From positions 1-53,443 of the forward strand of contig DIZF01000084.1 of assembly GCA_002427815.1 (NCBI GenBank): a DNA stretch of 53,443 nucleotides, in the 5' to 3' direction. The stretch's first letter is position 1. Each line of letters begins with the position of its first letter. The position numbers were made by a program, and so were the translations under genes. Below, in pieces: positions 1-8,295 of the stretch. This stretch comes from Ramlibacter tataouinensis (GTDB lineage: Bacteria; Pseudomonadota; Gammaproteobacteria; Burkholderiales; Burkholderiaceae_C). The notes beneath the pieces are model-generated. The model saw only the letters and a program-made list of their open reading frames with translations. It made no database searches and had not been told where the DNA came from.

Positions 1-15
1 CCTGCCGGGCGCACC

Positions 16-46
16 AAAAAAAGGCGGCCCCTCCAGGGCCGCCTTT
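16..46 (-). terminator. intrinsic terminator
   Basis: An 11-bp perfect stem (20-30 paired with 36-46) with a 5-base loop is followed, on the minus strand, by an unbroken run of T (complement of 16-22). It lies just beyond the stop codon of the small minus-strand gene at 72-239. This is the expected place for the end of that transcript. Confidence 0.85.
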
Positions 47-71
47 GACCACCTTCGGTGGCGCCGGGGTT

Positions 72-239
72 CTAGCGCATGCGCCAAGCCATGGCCGGGC
101 CCGTACGGTTCCAGCCCCGCGCACGCGGGTGCGCCTGCGCGCCCGGCCGCTCGAGGTTGGCATGCTCCGTGCGGTCGCCCATAGGCTTGTCGCGCGGGGT
201 ATCGGTAAAGCGGTTGGGGGACTTGGGTTCTCTGTACAT
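72..239 (-). CDS. small hydrophilic protein, unknown function (55 aa)
   Basis: A 55-residue reading frame starts MYREPKSPNRFTDTP and ends in TAG. It is rich in Arg, Pro and other polar residues, with no membrane segment and no Cys pair. The start is chosen because a GGAG lies 7 bases upstream of this ATG. The frame continues upstream to another ATG at 392, but that would overlap the better-supported small gene at 262-453. A strong minus-strand terminator follows 25 bases after the stop, which favours a real transcript. I do not recognise the family and assign no function. Confidence 0.5.
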   Translation of the reverse strand: MYREPKSPNRFTDTPRDKPMGDRTEHANLERPGAQAHPRARGWNRTGPAMAWRMR

Positions 240-261
240 GGTGATTGCTCCGTATCGACGA

Positions 262-453
262 TCAGCTGCCGCTGTCGGTGCTGGCGTTCTTCCGGTCTTC
301 CTGCTGCGAAAGGCGGGCCGCGTACCGGCTGAGGAAAGGCCATGCATGACCGCTGCGGCCACGCTGGGTTTCATGGCTCGATCCCTTGCCATCGCTTGGG
401 ACGGGGCGGTAGCTCATTCGGCTTGCGGTCGGTTCGGTCGCCAGCTGGATCAT
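262..453 (-). CDS. small protein, unknown function (63 aa)
   Basis: A 63-residue frame starts MIQLATEPTASRMSYRP and is hydrophilic throughout, with a Glu/Arg/Lys/Asp-rich tail. An AAGGAG sits at ideal spacing before the ATG, the best Shine-Dalgarno match in this corner of the window. The gene lies 22 bases upstream of the 55-aa gene at 72-239 and points the same way, so the two may form one short transcript ending at the terminator at 16-46. The bases from 454 to 706 show no convincing gene. I do not recognise a family. Confidence 0.45.
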   Translation of the reverse strand: MIQLATEPTASRMSYRPVPSDGKGSSHETQRGRSGHAWPFLSRYAARLSQQEDRKNASTDSGS

Positions 454-706
454 TGATAACTCCTTGGGGGATCCCCGGGGCGGGTGGCAGCCGGGGACGA
501 CAACCCGAATCTAGGTGTCCCGGCTCAACCGGTATGTCGGACAGCTCGGCACAGATCTGTAGGACGTGTCCTGCTTGAGCTGCCCGGGCTCGACGGCGGC
601 CGGCGTCAAGGAGCGGCCCCGATTGCAAACGCCGGGGCTTGCTCTACCATGGCTGCAGAGGAGAAAGACAGCGGCGGCGCCGTCCCGGCCGTCCCGCACG
701 CAGGCC

Positions 707-1915
707 ATGAGCCTCGACACCATCATCCATTCGGGCCTGACGCGCCCCAGCCGCCCCATCCATGCCCTGGTGCTCATGGGCGGGGGCGCGCGCACCGCGT
801 ACCAGGTCGGCGTGTTGCGGGCAATGAGCACCATGCTCGGATTGGCAACCGGCCGCCCGTGAGACTTCCCTTTCCAGGTGCTGGTCGGGACCTCGGCGGG
901 CGCCTTGAATGTGGCATCCCTGGCCAGTGTCGCCGCGCAGGGCCTGGCGGCATTCGACAAACTGGAGCGGTTCTGGCGGCACCTGCGGTCAGCCGACGTC
1001 TATTAACTGGACGTGCCGCGCTGGGTGCACTTCAGCCGCCTGGCCGCCGTGCTCAGCCTGTGGCGCCACGCGAACGGCCATAACGCCATTCTCAACAACA
1101 TGCGCCTGGTTGACACGCTGCACCGTGCCGTGTCGCTGCAGGGCATCGACGACGCACTCGAGGCCAAGGCGATCGATGCAGTGGCCGTGACGGCTTCCAG
1201 CTACAGCACGGGCGTGCACTGGACCTTTTGCCACACCCGCAACGAGCGTGCCCCCGACGCCTGGGACCGGCCCGGGCGGCGCGCCGAATTCCAGCCGCTG
1301 ACCATCGAGCACCTGATGGCCTCCAGCGCCATCCCGTTCCTGTTTCCGGCCACGCCCTTGTGGGTGGACGGGCGGCGCGAGTATTTCGGCGACGGCTCGA
1401 TGCGACAGATTTCGCCGCTTTCATCGGCGATGCACCTGGGCGCCCACAAGATCATGGTGGTGGGCGTCGGGCAGCCGCAGCGCTCAGGCCTGGCGGGCGA
1501 ACCAGCCGATGGCGTCGCACGGCAACCGTCATTGGGCGGCATCGCTGGCCATGCCATGGCCAGCGTGTTTCACGACACGCTGCAAGCCGACGTGGAGCAG
1601 GCGCAGCGCGTCACCCGGACCTTGCGGCAACTGCCGCGGGAAGTGGCCGCCGTGCTGCCCTATCGCAGCATCGAAGTGCTGGCGATCCATCCCTCGCAAT
1701 CGCTCGACGCCCTGGCCCAGGCCTGCGCCCACGAACTGCCCGGTTCGGTGCGCCGCGCACTCGGTGGGCTGGGTGCGCTCAAAGGCGGCGGCGCGATGGC
1801 CAGCTACCTGCTGTTCGAGCCGGGGTTCGTGCAGGCCCTGATCGAACTGGGCGCCCGGGATGCGTACGCGCGCAAGGAAGAATTGCTGGCCTTCTTCGGT
1901 GCAGCCACGGCATAA
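707..1915 (+). pseudogene. patatin-like phospholipase, broken by two in-frame stops
   Basis: One continuous frame from ATG 707 to TAA 1913 reads as a patatin-family lipid acyl hydrolase of about 400 residues. It is interrupted by TGA at 860-862 and TAA at 1004-1006, with no frameshift. The oxyanion motif GGGAR comes before the first stop. The nucleophile motif GTSAG lies between the two stops. The catalytic Asp motif DGS (in FGDGSMRQISPL) comes after the second, so all active-site motifs survive but in three separate pieces. A CGA-to-TGA change would explain the first stop. Recent inactivation is likely; base-calling error at both sites is the main alternative. Confidence 0.85.
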
Positions 1916-1969
1916 TCTCGCGGTCGCCACTTCCGGAGAGCGCTCCTTGGAAACCTGCCCGAGTCGGTA

Positions 1970-2001
1970 GCTTTCGACACCCGTGACCCGGTGTTGAAAG
2001 C
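1970..2001 (+). promoter_or_regulatory. stem-loop in the corA leader
   Basis: GCTTTCGACACC (1970-1981) can pair with GGTGTTGAAAGC (1990-2001), 11 of 12 positions Watson-Crick and the remaining one a G-U pair, around an 8-base loop. It sits about 50 bases before the corA start and has no T-tract, so it does not look like an intrinsic terminator. It could be a 5'-UTR control element or chance. I see no match to the Mg2+ M-box or to the yybP-ykoY motif. Confidence 0.35.
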
Positions 2002-2049
2002 CCCACCTTTCGCACAACACCGATTGCCTTCAGTTACGGGAGTGAGCCA

Positions 2050-3039
2050 ATGCTCAACATCTTCACGCTCGCCAACGGCCGGCTCTTTCAGGAAGAGATC
2101 GAGTCGCTGGAGGAGCTTTCCAAATTCCGGCCGATCTGGGTCGACCTCGAGGCGCCCACGCTCGAGGAAAAGCGCTGGGTCAAGCAGTATTTCGGCCTGT
2201 CCATCCCCGAGGATGCGATGGACGAGGACATCGAGGAGTCAGCCCGCTTCTATGAGGAAGACAACGGCGAGCTGCATATCCGCAGCGACTTCCTGATCGC
2301 CGACGACGTCGAGCCGCGCACCGTGCGCGTCGCCTTCATCCTCAACCTGGTGAACGACTCGCTCAAGAGCAAGGGCGTGCTGTTCTCCATCCACGACGAG
2401 GACGTGCCGGTGTTCCGCCTGCTGCGCCTGCGCGCACGCCGCGCCCCCGGGCTGATCGAGGATGCCAGGGAAGTGCTGCTGAAGCTGTTCGACGCCGACG
2501 CCGAATATTCCGCCGACACGCTCGAGGGCATCTACGACGAACTCGAAAAAGTCAGCAAGCAGGTGCTGGCCGGCGAAGTAACGGACACGCTGGCCACCGA
2601 GGTGCTGGGCGCGATCGCGCGCCAGGAGGACCTGAACGGCCGGATCCGCCGCAATGTGATGGACACCCGCCGCGCCGTCAGCTTCATGATGCGCAGCCGC
2701 ATGCTCAGCGCGGAGCAGTTCGAGGAGGCGCGGCAGATCCTGCGCGACATCGAGTCGCTGGACAACCACACGGCGTTCCTCTTCGACAAGATCAACTTCC
2801 TGATGGACGCCACCGTGGGCTTCATCAACCTCAGCCAGAACAAGATCATCAAGATCTTCTCGGTCGCCAGCGTGGCGTTGCTGCCGCCGACGCTGGTCGC
2901 GAGCATCTACGGCATGAACCTTCAGTTTCCGGAGTTCGGCGTGCTGGGCCAATGGGCCTACCCCTACGTGGTGGCCGTGATGTTCCTCAGCGCGGCCTTG
3001 CCCATCTGGTATTGCTACAAGCGCGGCTGGCTGCGATGA
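2050..3039 (+). CDS. corA: magnesium/cobalt transporter CorA
   Basis: CorA forms a pentameric inner-membrane channel for Mg2+ (also Co2+ and Ni2+). The 329-residue product has the long acidic and helical cytoplasmic domain first, then the signature GMN at residues 288-290 (context YGMNLQFPEFG) at the end of TM1. A second hydrophobic helix and a short basic C-terminus (YKRGWLR) follow, as in the family. The ATG is preceded by a GGAG. The stop codon overlaps the start of the decayed gene at 3036. A degraded second copy of this gene's 3' end lies at 3537-3704. Confidence 0.95.
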   Translation: MLNIFTLANGRLFQEEIESLEELSKFRPIWVDLEAPTLEEKRWVKQYFGLSIPEDAMDEDIEESARFYEEDNGELHIRSDFLIADDVEPRTVRVAFILNLVNDSLKSKGVLFSIHDEDVPVFRLLRLRARRAPGLIEDAREVLLKLFDADAEYSADTLEGIYDELEKVSKQVLAGEVTDTLATEVLGAIARQEDLNGRIRRNVMDTRRAVSFMMRSRMLSAEQFEEARQILRDIESLDNHTAFLFDKINFLMDATVGFINLSQNKIIKIFSVASVALLPPTLVASIYGMNLQFPEFGVLGQWAYPYVVAVMFLSAALPIWYCYKRGWLR

Positions 3040-3537
3040 GGAGGGTCGCTCACGCACGTACCTGGGCCGCGTTGGTGGGAGTCTTCGTCAGTGCGGCGGC
3101 GGTGGCCGCCGGCGGCCACCATGCCGTGGACGATGCCACCATCGCCGACCCCGGCACCTGCAAACTGGAGAGCTGGCTGACCGCCGCACAGGACAGCGAA
3201 CCTGCGGCCGCGCTGGCAGGGCAGCACGGTGTCGACCCTGTTCAGCTGGAAGCCGCAGGACGACCTCGCCCTGCATCTGAACGTGGGGCGCGATTTCGTG
3301 AACGGCGGTCCGGACCGGGGCCGTTCCGGGGCTTCGGTCGAGTGGGCGGCACGACCCGGCTGGTCGATCGTGGGCGAGCGTTATCTGGCAGATGGAACGC
3401 ACTTTGTGCGCGCCGGCGCTCGCTGGTCCGTCACCGAGAGCTGGACCGTCGACTTGAGCCGCGCCCAGCGACTGAGCGGTCCCGCCGCCTCGAACTGGAC
3501 GCTGGGTGCGGGCTGGCAGTTGGGGCGCTCCCCTTAG
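3036..3537 (+). pseudogene. outer-membrane-type protein, internally deleted and frameshifted
   Basis: The first part (ATG 3036, overlapping the corA stop as ATGA) encodes a signal peptide and a mature start GGHHAVDDATIADPGTCKLE. Near 3200 coding jumps to frame 1, which continues with WKPQDDLALHLNVGRDFV, alternating beta-like strands, and a natural-looking end WTLGAGWQLGRSP with TAG. From memory, related Burkholderiales proteins carry a further stretch of beta-strand sequence between these two parts. The present gene therefore looks like an out-of-frame internal deletion. Function is unknown; a small beta-barrel outer-membrane protein is the likeliest ancestor. Confidence 0.7.
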
Positions 3538-3704
3538 AATCTCTCGACAATCACCCGGCGTTCCAGTTCGAGAAGGTCAGCTTGCTGATGGATGGCGCCG
3601 TCGGTCTCGTCAACATCAACCAGAACATGATCATCAGGATCTTCCCGGCCGCCAGCGCCATGGTGCCCACGAGGTACCCCACCAATGGAGAATGGCTGCG
3701 ATGA
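3537..3704 (+). pseudogene. degraded 3' fragment of a second corA
   Basis: Frame 3 reads ESLDNHPAFQFEKVSLLMDG and then continues through NINQNMIIRIF. This aligns residue by residue with the intact CorA segment that starts ESLDNHTAFLFDK, with clear divergence. It then jumps to a tail ending GEWLR-stop, matching CorA's GWLR-stop. About 45 codons, including the GMN motif and both membrane helices, are missing. The last 13 bases (TGGCTGCGATGAG) are identical to those around the intact corA stop, and as there the ATGA carries the start of the next gene, here mtnP. This is a remnant, not an expressed protein. Confidence 0.8.
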
Positions 3705-4591
3705 GTTCGTCAAGTGCACCGCCGCCGGTGATCGGCGTCCTGGGAGGCAGCGGGGTCTACGACATCGACGGCTTGTCGGACAAACGCTGGGTCAAGGTCG
3801 ATTCGCCCTTCGGAGCGCCCTCGGACGAATTGCTGTTCGGGGATCTGAACGGCCAGCCGATGGTGTTCCTCCCGCGGCATGGTCGCGGTCACCGCATTCC
3901 TCCGAGCGAGATCAACTTCCGCGCCAATATCGATGCGCTCAAGCGCAGCGGTGTCACCGACCTGATTTCGGTCAGCGCCGTCGGCTCCCTGCGTGAGGAG
4001 TTGCCTCCGGGCACCTTCGTCATCGTGGACCAGTTCATCGACCGCACCTTCGCGCGCAACAAGAGTTTTTTCGGGACCGGTCTCGTGGCCCATGTGTCGC
4101 TCGCCCGCCCGGTCTGCCGGCGCCTGGGCAATCACCTCGAAGTGGCGGCGCGCGCAGCGGGTATACCGGCCGTGCGCGGGGGCACTTATCTGGTGATGGA
4201 AGGGCCGCAGTTTTCGACGCTGGCCGAATCGGAGCTCTATCGCGGTTGGGGCTGCGACGTGATCGGCATGACCAACATGCCCGAAGCCAAGCTCGCACGC
4301 GAAGCGGAGATCTGCTACGCCACGGTCGCGATGGTCACCGACTTCGACTGCTGGCATCCGGGCCACGATGCGGTGACGGTCCATCAGATCATCCAGGTGC
4401 TGCTGGCCAACGCCGACCAGGCACGTTCATTGGTGCGCCACCTTGCGCCCCGCCTTGCCGGCGACGTCGACGCGCCGGCTTGCGCTTGCCGCCATGCGCT
4501 GGACCACGCCTTGATCACAGCGCCCGAGGTGCGGGATGCGGCCGTGATGGCGCGACTCGATGCGGTGGCCGGCCGTGTCCTGGGGCCATGA
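3701..4591 (+). CDS. mtnP: S-methyl-5'-thioadenosine phosphorylase
   Basis: MtnP converts 5'-methylthioadenosine and phosphate to adenine and 5-methylthioribose-1-phosphate. The 296-residue product has the family's phosphate-binding GGSG (15-18) and RHG (59-61), the MEGPQFST loop, and the base-site segment IGMTNMPE. TDFDCWH carries Asp214 and Asp216, the pair that reads 6-aminopurines in MTAP-type enzymes, which favours adenine over hypoxanthine substrates. ATG overlaps the stop of the corA remnant. The stop is directly followed by the aldolase start, so mtnP, aldolase and mtnA form one operon. MTI phosphorylase is a less likely alternative. Confidence 0.92.
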   Translation: MSSSSAPPPVIGVLGGSGVYDIDGLSDKRWVKVDSPFGAPSDELLFGDLNGQPMVFLPRHGRGHRIPPSEINFRANIDALKRSGVTDLISVSAVGSLREELPPGTFVIVDQFIDRTFARNKSFFGTGLVAHVSLARPVCRRLGNHLEVAARAAGIPAVRGGTYLVMEGPQFSTLAESELYRGWGCDVIGMTNMPEAKLAREAEICYATVAMVTDFDCWHPGHDAVTVHQIIQVLLANADQARSLVRHLAPRLAGDVDAPACACRHALDHALITAPEVRDAAVMARLDAVAGRVLGP

Positions 4592-5266
4592 ATGCAGGAA
4601 GAAGTGCCTGGCGAATCGGAGCTGCGCCGCGCCATGGTCCAGGCCGCGCTCGAGCTTGACGCTCGCGGCCTGAACCGCGGCACCTCCGGCAACGTGGGCG
4701 TGCGTTGCGGGGAATGCATCCTGGTGACGCCTTCGGGCGTGCCCGCGCGCGACCTGACGGCGCAAGGCATGGTGTTGCTCGCGGCGAACGGCGACGTCAT
4801 CGGCGCGGGACGCCCTTCCAGCGAATGGCGCTTCCATCGCGACATCCTCAGCTCCCGGCCGGACGTCCATGCGGTGGTGCATGTGCATTCCCCATTCGCT
4901 ACCACGCTGGCCTGCCTCGGCCTGGAGATCCCACCCTTTCACTACATGATCGCCGCAGCCGGCGGAGACACGATCCGCTGCGCGCCCTATGCCTTGTTCG
5001 GCACGCAGGAGCTGTCCGATCATGCACTGGCTGCACTCGAGGACCGACGAGCCTGCCTGTTGGCCAACCACGGGATGATCGCCACCGGGCGCGATCTGGA
5101 TCATGCCCTGGCGCTGTGTGTCGAAGTGGAGAGCCTGTGCGAGCAATACTGGCGCGCGCGGCAAATCGCGGAACCACACCATCTTTCGAATGCCCAGATG
5201 GCCGAGGTGATGGAAAGATTCAAGACCTACGGCCCGCACGCCCAAGGGGAGCGGGCCACGCCATGA
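4592..5266 (+). CDS. class II aldolase, FucA/Ald2-like (probable methylthioribulose-1-phosphate aldolase)
   Basis: This 224-residue protein matches L-fuculose-1-phosphate aldolase closely. Glu78 (in SSEWRFH), His97 and His99 (VVHVHS) and His160 (LANHG) fall where FucA has its catalytic Glu and three zinc ligands. The segment MIAAAGG...APYALFGTQEL is FucA-like. It starts immediately after mtnP and its stop overlaps mtnA (ATGA), so the true substrate is probably 5-methylthioribulose-1-phosphate, cleaved to DHAP and 2-methylthioacetaldehyde as by Ald2 of the DHAP shunt. MtnB dehydratase shares the fold and remains possible. No mtnC, mtnD or mtnE is nearby, which argues for the aldolase role. Confidence 0.85.
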   Translation: MQEEVPGESELRRAMVQAALELDARGLNRGTSGNVGVRCGECILVTPSGVPARDLTAQGMVLLAANGDVIGAGRPSSEWRFHRDILSSRPDVHAVVHVHSPFATTLACLGLEIPPFHYMIAAAGGDTIRCAPYALFGTQELSDHALAALEDRRACLLANHGMIATGRDLDHALALCVEVESLCEQYWRARQIAEPHHLSNAQMAEVMERFKTYGPHAQGERATP

Positions 5267-6324
5267 CGTCGTCGCAAGTAGAACGCGTGGAGACACTGCG
5301 TTGGTGCAACGGGTATCTGGAAATGATCGACCAGCGCGTGTTGCCGGCCGTGTTCAGATACCTGCGCTATGACAGTGCCGAGGCGGTGGCACAGGGAATC
5401 CGCGAGATGGTCGTGCGGGGCGCACCCGCCATCGGCTGTGCGGCGGCCTACGGGGTTGCGTTGGAAGCGTTGCGTCAATGCGAGGCATCGGGTTCGGACT
5501 TCACCGACCGGATGGCGGGCGCCTTCAACGTTCTGGCGGCAAGCCGGCCCACCGCGGTCAACCTGTTCTGGGCGCTGGGGCGCATGCGCAAGCGCTGGGA
5601 TTCGCTCGCGTCGCAGCCTGCTGCGGCGCAGGCTCATGCGCTGCTGGCCGAAGCCCATGAAATCCTCGCCGAGGATATCCGGGTGAATCGCGCAATGGGC
5701 GAACACGGTGCCGCTCTCCTGGCCGACGGCGCGCGCGTGCTCACGCACTGCAATGCCGGCGCGCTGGCCACCGCCGGGCACGGCACGGCGCTCGGCGTGA
5801 TCCGCTCGGCGGTCGAGGCGGGAAAGCGCATTTCCGTCATCGCCGATGAAACCCGCCCCTTCCTGCAGGGTGCGCGTCTGACGGCGTGGGAGATGGTGCA
5901 GGAACGCATCCCGGTCACGCTCATCACCGACAACATGGCCGGATTCCTGATGAGCCGCGGCGAGGTCGACGCGGTCATTGTCGGCACCGATCGTGTCGCG
6001 GCGAATGGCGATGTGGCCAACAAGATCGGCACGTACATGGTGGCGGTGCTCGCGCATCGCCATCGGATCCCGTTCTACGTGGCCTGCCCGACCTCCACCA
6101 TCGACATGTCGATTGCCGACGGCGCGGGGATCCCCATCGAGGAACGCAGCCGCGAAGAAGTCACCGGCTTTCGCGATTGCCAGTGGGCGGCCGATGGCGT
6201 GTTGGTCCGCAACCCGGCCTTCGACATCACTCCAGCCGAGCTGGTCACCGCGCTCATCACGGAGCGCGGCGTCGTCCACCAGCCCAACCTCGAGCAGCTC
6301 ACCGCGCTGGCCGCACGCCGTTGA
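5263..6324 (+). CDS. mtnA: S-methyl-5-thioribose-1-phosphate isomerase
   Basis: MtnA isomerises 5-methylthioribose-1-phosphate to 5-methylthioribulose-1-phosphate, linking the mtnP product to the aldolase encoded just upstream. The 353-residue protein has the RGAPAIG motif near residue 52. Catalytic Cys163 lies in THCNAGALATAG and catalytic Asp243 in GTDRVAANGDVANKIGT, all hallmarks of the eIF2B-like MtnA family. The ATG overlaps the aldolase stop, indicating translational coupling. The next gene (fadD) is convergent 27 bases downstream, so the operon ends here. Confidence 0.95.
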   Translation: MTSSQVERVETLRWCNGYLEMIDQRVLPAVFRYLRYDSAEAVAQGIREMVVRGAPAIGCAAAYGVALEALRQCEASGSDFTDRMAGAFNVLAASRPTAVNLFWALGRMRKRWDSLASQPAAAQAHALLAEAHEILAEDIRVNRAMGEHGAALLADGARVLTHCNAGALATAGHGTALGVIRSAVEAGKRISVIADETRPFLQGARLTAWEMVQERIPVTLITDNMAGFLMSRGEVDAVIVGTDRVAANGDVANKIGTYMVAVLAHRHRIPFYVACPTSTIDMSIADGAGIPIEERSREEVTGFRDCQWAADGVLVRNPAFDITPAELVTALITERGVVHQPNLEQLTALAARR

Positions 6325-6351
6325 CGCGGGTCCGGGCCATTTTTCCTTCGA

Positions 6352-8037
6352 CTATTTCTTGTCTCTGAGTTCGCGCCGCAGGATCTTGCCCACCGGGGTC
6401 TTGGGCAGGTCGGTGCGGAACTCGACCACCTTGGGCTGCTTGTAGCCGGTGAGGTTGATACGGCAGTACTCCCGCACCTTCTCCTCGGTCAGGCCGGGGT
6501 CCTTCCTGACGATCACCAGCTTCACCGCCTCGCCGGTCTTTTCGTCCGGCACGCCGACCACGGCGCATTCGAGCACGCCGTCGAGCATGGACACCACGTC
6601 TTCGACCTCATTGGGGTAGACGTTGAAGCCGGAGACCAGCACCATGTCCTTCTTGCGGTCCACGATCTTGAAGTAGCCGCGCTCGTCCATGATGCCGATG
6701 TCGCCGCTCTTGAAGTAGCCATCGCTCGTCATGACCTTGGCCGTCTCGTCCGGACGCTGCCAGTAGCCCGCCATCACCTGCGGCCCCTTGATCGCGATTT
6801 CTCCGGGCTGACCGACCGGCACCTCGTGGCCCTCGTCGTCGATGCATTTCATCCAGGTGCCGGGCATCGGCACGCCGATGGTGCCGGTGTACTCGGTGCT
6901 GGTGGTCGGGTTGCAGCTGGCCGAGGGCGAGGTTTCGGACAAGCCATAGCCCTCGCAGATCGGGCAGCCCGTCTTTTGCAGCCAGAGCTTGGCGACCGCG
7001 CCCTGCACCGCCATCCCGCCGCCCACGGACACCTTGAGGTTCTTCCAGTTGACGGTGTCGAAATCCGGATGGTTGGCCAGGCCGTTGAAGAGCGTGTTCA
7101 CGGCGGGAAAGCTGTGGAAGGTCTGCTTGGACAGCTCCTTGAGCACCGCCGGCAGGTCGCGCGCGTTCGGCAGCAGGATCACCTTGCCACCGGTTCGCAT
7201 CGACAGCATCATGCTGACGGTAAAAGCGAAGATGTGATACAGCGGCAGCGCGCAGACACTGGTCACCTGTTCGCCGGCAGGGATCCTGTCCATCACCGGC
7301 TGGTTCCAGACCTCGGACTGCAACACGTTCGCGATGATGTTGCGATGCAGGAGCACCGCCCCTTTCGACACTCCGGTGGTACCGCCGGTGTACTGCAACA
7401 CGGCCACGTCGTCGGGTCCAAGCACGGGCTTCTTCAGCGGGCTGCGCATGCCCTGCGCGATCGCGGCATTGAAGCGTACCGCGCCTGGCAGCTGGTAGGC
7501 CGGCACCATCTTCTTGACGTTGCGCACCACGTAGTTCACCAGCGCCCCCTTGACCAGGCCCAGCTGGTCGCCCATGGCGGCGAGCACGACATGCTTGACC
7601 GGCGTGTTGGCGATGCACTGCTCCAGCGTACGGGCAAAGTTCTCGATGATGACGATCGCCTTGGAGCCGGAATCCTTGAGCTGGTGCTCCAGCTCGCGCG
7701 GGGTGTACAGCGGATTGACGTTGACCACCACCAGGCCGGCCCGCAGGATCGCCGCCACGGCCGCCGGATATTGCGGCACGTTGGGCATCATGATGGCGAC
7801 GCGGTCGCCCTTGACCAGGCCCAGTCCCTGAAGATAGGCGGCGAAGGCGCGGCTGAGGGCGTCGGTCTGGGCGAAGCTGATTTCCTTGCCCATGAAGCTG
7901 TAGGCGGTGCGGGTGGCGTACTTCTGGAAGCTTTCTTCCATCAGCTGGACCAGCGAGGCGTACTGCGAGGGGTCGATGTCGGCGGGAACGCCGGGGGGAT
8001 AGGCAGCAAGCCAGGGGCGGGCGGTCGTGTCGCTCAT
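6352..8037 (-). CDS. fadD: long-chain fatty-acid--CoA ligase
   Basis: This is an AMP-forming acyl-CoA synthetase of 561 residues. The P-loop-like YTGGTTGVSKGA, the GYGLSETSP motif, the hinge region with GDIGIMDERGYFKIVDRKKD and the C-terminal PKTPVGKILRREL with the catalytic Lys are all present. It activates fatty acids for beta-oxidation or lipid synthesis at the inner membrane. The frame is open for a further 86 codons upstream, but those codons encode a pntB remnant. The start MSDTTARPW at 8037 is chosen because it matches family N-termini and has a GGAG 8 bases ahead. Confidence 0.9.
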   Translation of the reverse strand: MSDTTARPWLAAYPPGVPADIDPSQYASLVQLMEESFQKYATRTAYSFMGKEISFAQTDALSRAFAAYLQGLGLVKGDRVAIMMPNVPQYPAAVAAILRAGLVVVNVNPLYTPRELEHQLKDSGSKAIVIIENFARTLEQCIANTPVKHVVLAAMGDQLGLVKGALVNYVVRNVKKMVPAYQLPGAVRFNAAIAQGMRSPLKKPVLGPDDVAVLQYTGGTTGVSKGAVLLHRNIIANVLQSEVWNQPVMDRIPAGEQVTSVCALPLYHIFAFTVSMMLSMRTGGKVILLPNARDLPAVLKELSKQTFHSFPAVNTLFNGLANHPDFDTVNWKNLKVSVGGGMAVQGAVAKLWLQKTGCPICEGYGLSETSPSASCNPTTSTEYTGTIGVPMPGTWMKCIDDEGHEVPVGQPGEIAIKGPQVMAGYWQRPDETAKVMTSDGYFKSGDIGIMDERGYFKIVDRKKDMVLVSGFNVYPNEVEDVVSMLDGVLECAVVGVPDEKTGEAVKLVIVRKDPGLTEEKVREYCRINLTGYKQPKVVEFRTDLPKTPVGKILRRELRDKK

Positions 8038-8160
8038 CTTTCTTCTCCAAGTCCAGACGCGCTGGAACCTGCCGGATTGTCGCTCCTGCCGGCCGGGCGC
8101 CGGCCATTCCTGTTTTCCCTGGGAATTCATCCGGCCCAGGGGCGAGTACAACATCGCGGA

Positions 8161-8295
8161 GGCGTCCAGGATCGGCATGCCGTAGATCACGCTGCCCTTT
8201 TGCAGCGCCGCCGGGTTCACCACGTCGTTGGCGCCGAGCACGATGGCCACATCGACCTGGCTGAACTCGCCGTTGATGTCTTCCATCTCGAACAT
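8161..8295 (-). pseudogene. 3' fragment of a second pntB
   Basis: Translation gives FEMEDINGEFSQVDVAIVLG and, after ANDVVNPAAL, the stretch YGMPILDA. This is the NADP-binding C-terminal region of a transhydrogenase beta subunit. The intact pntB next door has the equivalent LEMDELNEDFPDTDVAMIIG, so the fragment comes from a clearly different pntB type. It lacks everything upstream and also the final RSMA-GYAG-LFGDAK part. It runs in frame into fadD but has no start signal of its own. It looks like the leftover end of a replaced pntAB operon. Confidence 0.8.

Noticed and set aside
860..862. TGA in the patatin gene read as selenocysteine
   Set aside because: A second stop (TAA) follows in the same frame, the position is not an active-site residue, and no selenocysteine insertion hairpin is evident.
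1916..2049. Mg2+ M-box or yybP-ykoY riboswitch before corA
   Set aside because: The leader is short and lacks the conserved cores of both; only a simple hairpin is seen.
8038..8295. 86-codon N-terminal extension of FadD
   Set aside because: The extra residues are a pntB fragment and unrelated sequence; the internal start has a good Shine-Dalgarno sequence and matches the family N-terminus.
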